Positions 18,190-25,807 of a stretch of 64,000 nucleotides of DNA are shown here, in pieces. The translations under genes were made by a program, and so were the position numbers. This DNA comes from Prevotella sp. (GTDB lineage Bacteria > Bacteroidota > Bacteroidia > Bacteroidales > Dysgonomonadaceae), in assembly GCA_031285625.1 (NCBI GenBank), contig JAITVV010000007.1, forward strand, positions 124,001 through 188,000. The letters are read 5' to 3'. The notes under the pieces were generated by a model that was not told the origin of the DNA, did no database searches, and was given only the letters and a program-made list of their open reading frames with translations. How positions within the stretch are numbered: the first letter of the stretch is position 1; each line of letters begins with the position of its first letter.

Positions 18190-18684
18190 ATGAAGAAGAT
18201 CAGCCTAGTCATTTTATGTGTTCTAATGATAACATGTACACCTGACAGAAAAAAGGATAATACAGGGAAAGAAACTCCGGAAAAGGAAATAATCAGAGAA
18301 AACATTAAGGAAGAAGTTGATATACCTGAAACAGAAAAAGAAGTAATAACAGATAATATATCTAATGGTGAAAAACCTCTTGTAACTGTAGAACAAATGC
18401 CTTCTTTTAAGGGAGGAGAAGCCGAAATGTTTAAATTTATTTCTAACAACATGAAATATCCTGCCAGTGCTAAAGAGAACGGTATACAAGGTCGTGTTAC
18501 AGTTCGTTTTGTAATTACTTCTGCAGGAAAAATCACAGATGTACAAATAATCAGAGGCATTGATCCGGCATGTGATAAAGAAGCTATACGCATAGTAAAA
18601 AGTATGCCTGATTGGGAACCGGGTAAACAAAATGGTAAAGCAGTATCAGTATATTATACGCTGCCTATCAAATTTAGCTTGTAA
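18190..18684 (+). CDS. Lipoprotein with a TonB C-terminal domain
   Basis: 164 aa. Lipoprotein signal MKKISLVILCVLMITC, then a highly charged linker (residues about 18-65, rich in Lys and Glu). The TonB C-terminal fold follows: MPSFKGGEAEMFKFISNNMK, YPASAKENGIQGRVTVRFVI, PDWEPGKQNGKAVSVYYTLP. This domain is very common in Bacteroidota envelope proteins. Because it has a lipobox rather than a TonB-like membrane anchor and lies apart from ExbB/ExbD, it is probably not the energising TonB itself. The next gene starts 24 bp downstream. Confidence 0.85.
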   Translation: MKKISLVILCVLMITCTPDRKKDNTGKETPEKEIIRENIKEEVDIPETEKEVITDNISNGEKPLVTVEQMPSFKGGEAEMFKFISNNMKYPASAKENGIQGRVTVRFVITSAGKITDVQIIRGIDPACDKEAIRIVKSMPDWEPGKQNGKAVSVYYTLPIKFSL

Positions 18685-18708
18685 TCACAGGATAAAGCAT
18701 TGTCCTAT

Positions 18709-19569
18709 ATGAAAAAAATGAATCTACTCTTTTCATGGATACTTCTCTCATGCTGCATGTTTGCTCAGACAGAGAGGAATATTATCGGGACATGGAAGTT
18801 TCTCAAAATTGATGCTATTGTAGAAACGAACTCTAGAGAAGCCACAGATAAGATCGTTGAAGATATTAGATCTCAACTAGAGTCAGATAGTATATATATA
18901 GAATTTACCACAAATGGTGAATGGATAACTATAGGAGAAGGTGTTCAAGGTATTGGCACCTATTCTGTTAATCAGAATAGGCTGACTGATCTGGAGACAA
19001 ATATATCAATGGACTACAGAGTGAATAAAGACACACTGATTTTAGATGTTGATTTCAATAAACTCGATACCTATGACACACATAAGTTAACAAACATGGA
19101 TATAACCCCCGAATCTATAATTATAGATAAGATCCTGGCTGAAACATATTTTTTAAGAGTTGATCAATCTTCGAATAGAATGAGTGAATTACCTGATAAT
19201 TTAACAGGAGTGTATACTCCATCAGGAGAAGATTCGCAAACCTGCCAGATAGAACTCATATCAAAAAACAGTAATAATATATACCAATACGTCCTAAAAG
19301 AAGACACAAAACAGACCCAGGGTACTATATCTTTTTATGGAGACTATGATATAGACAGAGAACTTACTATAGAACTTGAAGGATATAAATGGGAATCAGT
19401 AGGTGACATTAGTGATGAAAACGAGGCATGGCCCGTCTCTGAAACAAGAATAGGACTTGAAGGCACCTTAAAAGATGGTGAAATCACATTTATGAATTAT
19501 AGAAACACAATGGACTACTATATCAAGTTTAGTTGTCCGCAAAAGTTTGTAATATTAGAGAAGAAATAA
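18709..19569 (+). CDS. Secreted protein of unknown function, lipocalin-like start
   Basis: 286 aa from the ATG at 18709; a TTG at 18700 in the same frame is less likely. Signal peptide MKKMNLLFSWILLSCCMFAQ. The mature N-terminus (RNIIGTWKFLKIDAIVETN) resembles lipocalin-like proteins of Bacteroidota that begin with a GTW motif. The second half contains a further beta-rich segment (LTGVYTPSGEDSQTCQIELI). No catalytic motif is apparent. It ends at a strong hairpin terminator and is probably transcribed with the TonB-domain lipoprotein before it. Confidence 0.65.
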   Translation: MKKMNLLFSWILLSCCMFAQTERNIIGTWKFLKIDAIVETNSREATDKIVEDIRSQLESDSIYIEFTTNGEWITIGEGVQGIGTYSVNQNRLTDLETNISMDYRVNKDTLILDVDFNKLDTYDTHKLTNMDITPESIIIDKILAETYFLRVDQSSNRMSELPDNLTGVYTPSGEDSQTCQIELISKNSNNIYQYVLKEDTKQTQGTISFYGDYDIDRELTIELEGYKWESVGDISDENEAWPVSETRIGLEGTLKDGEITFMNYRNTMDYYIKFSCPQKFVILEKK

Positions 19570-19590
19570 AAGAGACTATTTAGTCTCTTT
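19569..19590 (+). terminator. Hairpin terminator after the 18709-19569 gene
   Basis: AAAGAGACTA (19569-19578) and TAGTCTCTTT (19581-19590) form a perfect 10-bp stem with a TT turn, ending in a T-rich run directly after the stop codon. It may also serve the small convergent ORF on the minus strand. Confidence 0.7.
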
Positions 19591-19604
19591 CCTTTACTCA
19601 TTAG

Positions 19605-19760
19605 TTAACCTCTATCCCTTGTATTTTCATCGGGATTCAAAATATCATTTTCTCTTTCGACCTCACGATCAGAAACTGTTCGCGGGTTTTTCTCATCGCT
19701 TTTATCTTCTGTCACTTTTTGAAAAGCGTTTTCCTCAGCTTTATTTTCCTCTTTGCACAT
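19605..19760 (-). CDS. Small highly charged protein (51 aa)
   Basis: Short ORF starting MCKEENKAEENAFQK and ending NPDENTRDRG, with over half of its residues charged or amide. It is convergent with the 18709 gene and ends 15 bp from that gene's terminator. Codon use is ordinary for the window. A perfect 16-bp palindrome lies 61 bp before its start. No family recognised; it could be a small cytosolic protein or a chance ORF. Confidence 0.45.
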   Translation of the reverse strand: MCKEENKAEENAFQKVTEDKSDEKNPRTVSDREVERENDILNPDENTRDRG

Positions 19761-19821
19761 AATAAATAATAGATTAATTCATATTTTGTAAACATAAAAA
19801 GTCATGATAAAGTTTATTGAA

Positions 19822-19837
19822 AGCCTGTATACAGGCT
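19822..19837. promoter_or_regulatory. Perfect 16-bp palindrome
   Basis: AGCCTGTATACAGGCT is perfectly self-complementary and stands alone in AT-rich sequence upstream of the small minus-strand ORF. With no loop it is a better dimer-binding site than a terminator. The cognate factor is unknown. Confidence 0.4.
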
Positions 19838-20000
19838 AATTTAATAAAAAGTGTAGCATAAAAAAGTCATATTTCACCAAAGATATATTAAGCTTAAAAA
19901 TCTCATAATCAAAAGGATCCTATTCTCCTATCGAAAGAAAAAGTCATCACCCCCTAAAAACAAGATTTATTTTATATTATAATTTATATTTTTGGAATGT

Positions 20001-20117
20001 TAACCTTAAGTCTATTAGAAAGAATAAGATTTTGATAATAAGAGGTAGTAGTGTTTGTGTACATTTTGTTCGAATTAGATTAGATTAAGAAAAGGGCTGG
20101 TGACAGTCCTTTTTTTG
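20001..20117 (+). ncRNA. Candidate small RNA
   Basis: A Rho-independent terminator at 20090-20117 has no plus-strand gene ahead of it. TATTTTTG at 19987-19994 fits the Bacteroidota -7 box and would start an RNA of about 115 nt, though no -33 TTG is visible. No known RNA family recognised. Confidence 0.3.
20090..20117 (+). terminator. Rho-independent terminator without an upstream gene
   Basis: AAAAGGGCTG (20090-20099), loop GTGA, CAGTCCTTTT (20104-20113) with one G-T pair, then more T residues. Confidence 0.65.
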
Positions 20118-20180
20118 ATTTGCACTATATGTGATTAGATCCGTAAAACATTCCTATATTTGTAAAAACATTACAAATAA

Positions 20181-20675
20181 ATGGCGTTAGACATAATACT
20201 AATTATAATAGGGATTATACTTATTGTTTTGGGGATTGTTGGCTGCATAGCTCCGGGACTTCCAGGCGTACCACTCAACTATCTTGCAATTATAGTATTA
20301 CAATTTACATCTAAAATTAATTTTTCTACTGAGTTTCTTATTCTTTGGGCTATTGCTGTTATTATAGTCCAATTACTGGACTATTACATTCCGGTATGGG
20401 GCACTAAAAAACTTGGCGGAGGTTCCTATGGAGCCTGGGGTTGCGCTATAGGTATCATCCTTGGACTGTTTGTATTTCCTCCATGGGGATTCATTTTCAT
20501 GCCTTTTGTTTGTGCTGTAATAGGTGAGCTATTAGACAATAAGGAGTTTAAAGTCGCATTAAAAGCTGGTTTTGGCGCATTTATCGGATTCCTGGCCGGA
20601 ACTCTCATGAAACTTATAGTTGCAATCATATTATCCTTCTACTTCTTCAGGGAAGTATTCAGATATTTCATTTAG
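20181..20675 (+). CDS. DUF456 family membrane protein
   Basis: 164 aa with four or five membrane segments. It opens with IILIVLGIVGCIAPGLPGVP and carries WGTKKLGGGSYGAWGCAIG and PPWGFIFMPFVCAVIGELL, the glycine- and proline-rich blocks of DUF456, with C-terminal repeats suggesting an internally duplicated helix hairpin. The molecular function of the family is unknown. The gene is monocistronic and convergent with the SpeE-like gene, with a TATATTTG -7 box 18 bp before the start. Confidence 0.88.
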   Translation: MALDIILIIIGIILIVLGIVGCIAPGLPGVPLNYLAIIVLQFTSKINFSTEFLILWAIAVIIVQLLDYYIPVWGTKKLGGGSYGAWGCAIGIILGLFVFPPWGFIFMPFVCAVIGELLDNKEFKVALKAGFGAFIGFLAGTLMKLIVAIILSFYFFREVFRYFI

Positions 20676-20718
20676 CAGATAAGCTATTTGGCTGAACCTA
20701 TAAATATTTAATGTCCTA

Positions 20719-22248
20719 TTAACTGTTAACTGCTATATCTTTTTCATAATAGCCTATCAGCACAGGCTTGAAAAGTGTGTTTATATCCAGTTTGTCCATA
20801 TCTGCTTTTTCATCATTTGCAAAAAGGAATAGAGACGGGTAATTGCTTTGATTCAGATATTGGTAAGCAATATTGGAAGGCAATTTCAGGTTATCAGGAA
20901 CTATGTAACGTTCCGAAGCCATATTAAAACCCCAGTCGCCGAATGACGGTACATTCACATGGTAAGGCACTACACAGGAAAATTCCTCTTTTAATGTCTT
21001 GTTGATACACCAAAAGGCATTTTTCGTATAATAAGGACTGTTGGACTGTGTGACCATAACCCCGCCCGGCATCAGATTATTCTTTATCAGACGGTAAAAA
21101 GCTGTGGTATACAGTTTATTTAAGGCATCATTATTGGGGTCGGGCAAATCGATAATGATAACATCATACAATTTTTGAGGATGCTGCAGATATGTAAAAG
21201 CGTCCTCTATAATTATACTCACTTTAGGATTAAAAAAAGCGCTATCGTTTAACCGGCATATTTCCGTATATTCTTTTGCTAATGAAACTACTGCATCGTC
21301 CAGATCCACCAGTGTAATGGTTTCTACACCGGGATATTTCAGTAGTTGTTTTGCTGCAAGCCCGTCCCCAGCTCCCAGCAATAAAATATCTTTCGCATGT
21401 GGACATGCCGCCATCGGAACATGCACTAACGGTTCGTAGTAACGGTATTCGTCCGCAGACGAAAATTGAATATTTCCATCGAGGAAAAGGCGTAAATCAT
21501 TTTTATGTTTAGTAAGGACTATTTTCTGGTAAAGGCTTTGCTTAGTATATACAATCCGGTCGCGGTACAACCCTTCTTCAAGATTATAAGTTATGTAGTC
21601 TCCACTAATAGTAAACCCAAGGATAGTAACAAAACAGACAACCAGCGTACCCTGAAAGAACTTACTGTACCGGAGATACTCCCTATAGCGCACAACAATG
21701 ATAGTGGCAGCAATCAGATTGATAAGGCCCACAACAAAACTTGTGGTTACATATCCCAGTTGAGGCAGAAGCAGTAAAGGGAAAGCGATAGAACCTATCA
21801 GCCCGCCAATATAATCGAATGTGAAAAGATTGGCAATATTGGATTTTATATTTTGCTTGTGTTCCTCAATGATACGCACCAACATTGGGATTTCGATACC
21901 GACAAGCATACCAATGGATAAGGTAAGCAGATACATCACTAAAGGGTAAATACTGGTATATATATGGCAGACAAACAGCAATATACTAGAAAAACTACCC
22001 AGCAGACCGACTGTAATCTCTACCAGAGTGAAAGCATCGAACAGATTGCGGCTCACATATTTTGACACATACGAACCCACACCCATAGCAAACAGATAGA
22101 GCCCTATAGTAATAGAGAACTGGGTAATGCTGTTTCCCAACAAATAAGAACTCAGACTGCCTATAATCAACTCGTAGACAATCGAGCAGATAGAAATCAG
22201 AAGTGTAGTAAACAGAAGCGGGACCGCATTGAATTGCTTTTGTCCCAT
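20719..22248 (-). CDS. Membrane-anchored spermidine synthase-like aminopropyltransferase
   Basis: 509 aa. About seven membrane segments fill residues 10-215 (IVYELIIGSLSSYLLGNSIT, FAMGVGSYVSKYV). A cytoplasmic SAM-fold domain follows: LDGNIQFSSADEYRYYEPLV, LLLGAGDGLAAKQLL near 286, TLVDLDDAVVSLA, and catalytic-type VIIIDLPDPNNDALNKLYTT near 365. Spermidine synthases move an aminopropyl group from decarboxylated SAM to putrescine. This membrane-fused subfamily lies here with two DUF350 genes, a DUF4178 gene and a speD-like gene in one tightly spaced operon (2 bp from the DUF350 stop). It may modify a membrane-linked or unusual amine rather than make bulk spermidine; that is inference. Confidence 0.85.
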   Translation of the reverse strand: MGQKQFNAVPLLFTTLLISICSIVYELIIGSLSSYLLGNSITQFSITIGLYLFAMGVGSYVSKYVSRNLFDAFTLVEITVGLLGSFSSILLFVCHIYTSIYPLVMYLLTLSIGMLVGIEIPMLVRIIEEHKQNIKSNIANLFTFDYIGGLIGSIAFPLLLLPQLGYVTTSFVVGLINLIAATIIVVRYREYLRYSKFFQGTLVVCFVTILGFTISGDYITYNLEEGLYRDRIVYTKQSLYQKIVLTKHKNDLRLFLDGNIQFSSADEYRYYEPLVHVPMAACPHAKDILLLGAGDGLAAKQLLKYPGVETITLVDLDDAVVSLAKEYTEICRLNDSAFFNPKVSIIIEDAFTYLQHPQKLYDVIIIDLPDPNNDALNKLYTTAFYRLIKNNLMPGGVMVTQSNSPYYTKNAFWCINKTLKEEFSCVVPYHVNVPSFGDWGFNMASERYIVPDNLKLPSNIAYQYLNQSNYPSLFLFANDEKADMDKLDINTLFKPVLIGYYEKDIAVNS

Positions 22249-22250
22249 CT

Positions 22251-22460
22251 CTACTGTATTGCCCCGCTAATAATAATGCCAATAGCAATAATAAATCCGC
22301 CCATGGCTATACCCGCAGCCGAGTTATGGTCATCAATGGCTTTGTTTAGGTCTATTTTAGCCAGTTTACAAAGCAATACCATTGCATAATAGCCAATGGC
22401 AAACAGGGCGATACCTATAGCCCAATATTCTATTGTAGATAATATTCCTGACATACTCAT
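22251..22460 (-). CDS. DUF350 small membrane protein (first of pair)
   Basis: 69 aa with two membrane helices (IEYWAIGIALFAIGYYAMVL and AGIAMGGFIIAIGIIISGAI) joined by a short polar loop containing the family NSAAGIA motif. The start is ambiguous: ATG at 22460 abuts the preceding stop, while ATG at 22454 sits better behind AGGAGG. DUF350 proteins occur in pairs as duplicated helical hairpins. Their molecular role is unknown. Position between DUF350 number two and the SpeE-like gene fixes it in the operon. Confidence 0.85.
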   Translation of the reverse strand: MSMSGILSTIEYWAIGIALFAIGYYAMVLLCKLAKIDLNKAIDDHNSAAGIAMGGFIIAIGIIISGAIQ

Positions 22461-22664
22461 TTATCCTCCTACGATTACAGACCTGATAATAATAGCAAGC
22501 CCAATGAAAATACCGGCTACAAGAAAACCTGTAGCATTACTTTTCTCTTCGAAGATTTCGCGCGTAAACTTGTATGGAATAAGCAAATCCATAATTACGG
22601 CACCTATGATAAGTAATACGATGCCAAGTGCACCATAACCTATCGAATTCAGAATTTGTGACAT
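22461..22664 (-). CDS. DUF350 small membrane protein (second of pair)
   Basis: 67 aa from the start at 22664 (MSQILNSIGYGALGIVLLII); the frame stays open to 22763 but that would overlap the upstream gene. Two membrane helices, a basic middle segment (LLIPYKFTREIFEEKSNATG) and the family pattern NATGFLVAGIFIGLAIIIRS. It is clearly a paralogue of the preceding 69-residue protein, so the two may form a heteromeric membrane assembly. Confidence 0.85.
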   Translation of the reverse strand: MSQILNSIGYGALGIVLLIIGAVIMDLLIPYKFTREIFEEKSNATGFLVAGIFIGLAIIIRSVIVGG

Positions 22665-22689
22665 ATCCTTATATAATTTATAATATTTA

Positions 22690-24234
22690 TTACTTACCGA
22701 AACTTGTACCCCCACCCTGCGAACTGCGGCTATATATACTGGACTGGCGGGTGCTGGATACATAATTATCGTACTTTGTTGTATTTATAGTTGTGTGATC
22801 CGGATAATTGTTTCTGGCAGCCGATCTGAAGAACCAATACATGCGATGCCTGTGATATGCCCTATAGGGGCTATATTCTTCCTGAGGCTCCTCTCCTTTT
22901 TTATCTATTTGAACCATTGTATTGCCATCTTCTCCCATATAAATAAGGGCTGTTTCTTTATCAGTCTGTACCATTATCAGGTCTTCTCCGATAGAATCAT
23001 TGGAGGTTACAACCGATTTTACATTTTCAGGATCCATATCAATTATGATTTTGCATGTGGCATCCGGATCATAATCAGACCTATAGATATCACTTTTGGT
23101 ATTAGACTTATTATTAGATGTCACTGATGTTTCGTAAGCAAACATCGCATTCGACTTCAATCCGTCCTTAATCGGATGTTTAGAATCACACGATGGCCAA
23201 AACATTACAAAAGCTACTACAGCCACAATCGCAGTCCAGATATACCCTTTAAAACCTTTACCTTTTCCGGAATTGCTACTTTCACTCCAATTGCTGATAT
23301 GCTCGATACCTAAGAGCTCTATATCCGTTTCATAAACCTCCTCTCCCAGTGAAGCCTCGGTTTCGTCTTCCCATATTTCGACGGATAGTTGTTCCCCACT
23401 TGTTGAACGGTACTCTTTGTAAGAAAAAGACTCATTATAATCAAAATCAACATCACCTTTACAATCTGCGACTCTGGCCTGACCTTTTTCTACAAATCCA
23501 AAAATTATATTATTATATTCTACTTTCTTTTCCGAATCCGAAAATTTAACACCTCTGTACGGAACCGAATAAGACAGACTAATTTCATAATTTTCTTTAC
23601 TTATTTTTTCTACTGAAAGCCAGTATTCTTTCCGGCCTCCATCAAGCTTATACTCTGTCCATGAGGCATTTTTATGTTTATGCTTAACATAGCCAACAAT
23701 GGTATAATTTTTACCCTTTATTTTTAGTTTCTGACCGACAGGCAGTTTTTCCCATTCATGCTTTTTCTCTACAGGAAGCGATGGCGGAACGAATAATGAT
23801 TCGGATTTTATATTTTCGAACAAAACTCTTTCACCTACATAAAACTCGCTGTATCTTCCCCATGTTTCGCTGCTGAATATATGCTGGTTATCATGCACCG
23901 ATTCGTAGTCGATAAAGTGCACTTCATTTCCCATTGTGACATCGCTTATACCACTTTTATTAATTACAGTGGCATCCCCTTCTTCAAGAATAGACGAGCC
24001 CTCATCATGAGGTTTAGGAAATAAAGCGGGATCAGCTACTTTGTAAAGGATAAGTTCTTCCCGAGAGGATAATTCGATATTGAACCAAAACTCTTCTCCG
24101 TTAGATGTATCTGTAAGCAAGAATTCTTTCCACTGATACGCCCCCTGTTTGAGCTCCATTACTCCTTTTATAAGGAAAGACCGGCTATTGATCTCGAGGC
24201 TATCGTTTCTTTTGAGTTGGTATATTCTTTCCAC
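22690..24234 (-). CDS. DUF4178 membrane protein
   Basis: 514 aa, starting at a GTG 5 bp after speD. Two related cytoplasmic beta-rich segments of the DUF4178 type span about residues 1-140 and 165-300 (GAYQWKEFLLTDTSNGEEFW, then NASWTEYKLDGGRKEYWLSV). A single membrane helix follows near 330 (GYIWTAIVAVVAFVMFWPSC), then an exported tail rich in Ser, Asn and Tyr that ends QGGGTSFGK. The family is known mainly from gene neighbourhoods with SPFH proteins, DUF350 and polyamine-type enzymes. Function unknown; the layout suggests a membrane scaffold or sensor with a ligand domain inside and a flexible tail outside. Confidence 0.8.
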   Translation of the reverse strand: MERIYQLKRNDSLEINSRSFLIKGVMELKQGAYQWKEFLLTDTSNGEEFWFNIELSSREELILYKVADPALFPKPHDEGSSILEEGDATVINKSGISDVTMGNEVHFIDYESVHDNQHIFSSETWGRYSEFYVGERVLFENIKSESLFVPPSLPVEKKHEWEKLPVGQKLKIKGKNYTIVGYVKHKHKNASWTEYKLDGGRKEYWLSVEKISKENYEISLSYSVPYRGVKFSDSEKKVEYNNIIFGFVEKGQARVADCKGDVDFDYNESFSYKEYRSTSGEQLSVEIWEDETEASLGEEVYETDIELLGIEHISNWSESSNSGKGKGFKGYIWTAIVAVVAFVMFWPSCDSKHPIKDGLKSNAMFAYETSVTSNNKSNTKSDIYRSDYDPDATCKIIIDMDPENVKSVVTSNDSIGEDLIMVQTDKETALIYMGEDGNTMVQIDKKGEEPQEEYSPYRAYHRHRMYWFFRSAARNNYPDHTTINTTKYDNYVSSTRQSSIYSRSSQGGGTSFGK

Positions 24235-24239
24235 GTTTA

Positions 24240-24599
24240 TTAGATGTTAAAGTTATCATTTCCCCGTTCTATCACCTGTATATACTTTTCCTCTGGTTGA
24301 TAATAATCAGACAGCAAATCGATAATCACCATTGTATCTGCATTGCCACAAGTAAATACATCAAGAAATATAGACTTGTACTCGGGATATGTATGAATGG
24401 ATATATGCGACTCTGCCAACAATGCAAATGCAGTGTATCCTCCATTGGGAAAAACAGTATGACCAAACTTTATCAAAGTCAAATGGGCATGTTTACAGCA
24501 ATTTTCAAAACATTGTTGCAAACTGTCTTTGTTGTAGTCTGTGTTAGATATACCATAAAATTCAGCCAGAATATGGTTCCCTTTAAACCGGTGTTTCAT
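24240..24599 (-). CDS. speD: SpeD-like pyruvoyl-dependent decarboxylase (AdoMetDC family)
   Basis: 119 aa, the size of prokaryotic class 1B AdoMetDC. The self-cleavage site is present: in LAESHISIHTYPEY the chain would break at E63-S64 to give the pyruvoyl group on S64. H69 and C84 (FTCGNAD) match the processing and proton-donor residues of the Thermotoga enzyme (S63, H68, C83). Classical enzymes make decarboxylated SAM for spermidine synthase, and a SpeE-like gene is in the same operon. However, Bacteroidota usually make spermidine by the carboxyspermidine route, and some SpeD homologues are known to decarboxylate ornithine or arginine, so the substrate is open. Confidence 0.88.
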   Translation of the reverse strand: MKHRFKGNHILAEFYGISNTDYNKDSLQQCFENCCKHAHLTLIKFGHTVFPNGGYTAFALLAESHISIHTYPEYKSIFLDVFTCGNADTMVIIDLLSDYYQPEEKYIQVIERGNDNFNI

Positions 24600-24608
24600 T
24601 TATCATAG

Positions 24609-24653
24609 TTTGTTTGTCGCAAACAAATATATAAAAAAACGATATATACTCAA
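24609..24653 (-). promoter_or_regulatory. speD operon promoter with an overlapping inverted repeat
   Basis: On the minus strand TTG (24653-24651), a 19-bp spacer and TATATTTG (24631-24624) make a full Bacteroidota promoter, with transcription starting only about 18 nt before the speD ATG. TTTGTTTG (24609-24616) and CAAACAAA (24620-24627) form perfect 8-bp arms around TCG, covering the -7 box and start point, an ideal place for a repressor. Confidence 0.65.
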
Positions 24654-24712
24654 TGCGACTGTACTTTTAAAAGCTTGTTTAATTTTAACCGGCGAATATA
24701 ATTATTTTGATA

Positions 24713-25804
24713 TTAGCCGTATTTATTTATGAGCCAGATAGAGAGGCCTAATAATATAAGGCCCGTAAGAATAGCCAGTGTGATTTTCGCCACACTATAC
24801 GGTCTGTCACCAGTGACTCTTCCTGTACGTCCGTTTACAAAGAAATGGTACAGCTTATTATTATAAGTATACGAAGACATGTATACAGGAAGAAGTATCA
24901 GTTTAAACTTAATACTGCTGAATCTTGTTTTAAACGAATTTATCCGTTGTTTATCTCCTCCGATATCCTGACGAATCGCATATTGTATATCAGACTCCAT
25001 TATACTTTTGGCAGAAGTAAATCCTGTCTGCATATTTATATTATACTTCTCGGTAATAAATCCGCTAAGAAAACGGTTATCAGCTTCAACCATATTCATG
25101 GTATCCCAATTGCTGATTTCAGTCATTACCTGAGTTGTAATAATCTTGGAAGCCGGAACCATTACATCATCAAAGAATAAAGAAATATGCCCACTCCGTG
25201 AAGACCAACGTGTACGAGTCTCTGTACGCCGGTTTTTCCCACTTCCTACAGTAACGGTATAATTATCGCCCCGTTGCCCGGCGTAGTCTGTATTTGTCTG
25301 TGCGTCGTATGTCCAGCACGGTATATATACCCCTTGTTGCCTATTAGAATGTAAGGCTCTTGTCTTTAACTTATTTGGAGCGAACCAACGTTTTGATAAC
25401 CATGTCAGCATGTGCACTTGAATCTCATTGTCCGAAATTTTGAACGGCAACAGATAAGAAGGTTGTATCAACCGTTCTTCATGAGCATCCGCCTCTATGA
25501 GTGGAGTACAACAATATGGACACTCCACAGATTTCATACTCTCATCAAAAGTAGATTCTGCACCACACTTACGACAACTGATTACTTTTGTTGCTTTTGT
25601 ATTCAGTATCTCTTCAGTCTGAACATATTGTTCAAAATCAAGTTCTTCAACTTCGTCAACAATTTTTACATCTATTGGTGTATCAGTACCGCAATAGTCG
25701 CAATGAAGTAGAGTAGTCCCGGGTTTATATTTCAGAGCAGCACCACATCCCCGGCATTGATATGTGTCGCTGCTCAAAGATATATTTTCGAAAACGTCTG
25801 ACAT
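24713..25804 (-). CDS. Double zinc-ribbon membrane protein (YdjG-like)
   Basis: 363 aa. Two TFIIB-type zinc ribbons lie at the N-terminus (C17/C20/C35/C38 and C77/C80/C95/C98). A beta-rich region follows with QQGVYIPCWTYDAQTNTDYA and a DNYTVTVGSGKNRRTETRTR loop, and one C-terminal membrane helix (LAILTGLILLGLSIWLINKY). The pattern matches proteins encoded next to SPFH proteins. In Bacillus the ydjFGHI operon pairs such a zinc-ribbon protein (YdjG) with SPFH protein YdjI to hold PspA at the membrane. Here the SPFH gene is 3 bp upstream. No PspA gene is in the window. Confidence 0.8.
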   Translation of the reverse strand: MSDVFENISLSSDTYQCRGCGAALKYKPGTTLLHCDYCGTDTPIDVKIVDEVEELDFEQYVQTEEILNTKATKVISCRKCGAESTFDESMKSVECPYCCTPLIEADAHEERLIQPSYLLPFKISDNEIQVHMLTWLSKRWFAPNKLKTRALHSNRQQGVYIPCWTYDAQTNTDYAGQRGDNYTVTVGSGKNRRTETRTRWSSRSGHISLFFDDVMVPASKIITTQVMTEISNWDTMNMVEADNRFLSGFITEKYNINMQTGFTSAKSIMESDIQYAIRQDIGGDKQRINSFKTRFSSIKFKLILLPVYMSSYTYNNKLYHFFVNGRTGRVTGDRPYSVAKITLAILTGLILLGLSIWLINKYG

Positions 25805-25807
25805 CGT

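Larger units (their letters stand above)
19761..20180. other. Intergenic region with a palindrome and a possible small RNA
   Basis: 420 bp with no ORF. It holds the palindrome at 19822-19837, a possible promoter/terminator pair defining a short plus-strand RNA (about 20001-20117), and a -7 box (TATATTTG, 20155-20162) for the DUF456 gene. Confidence 0.5.
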
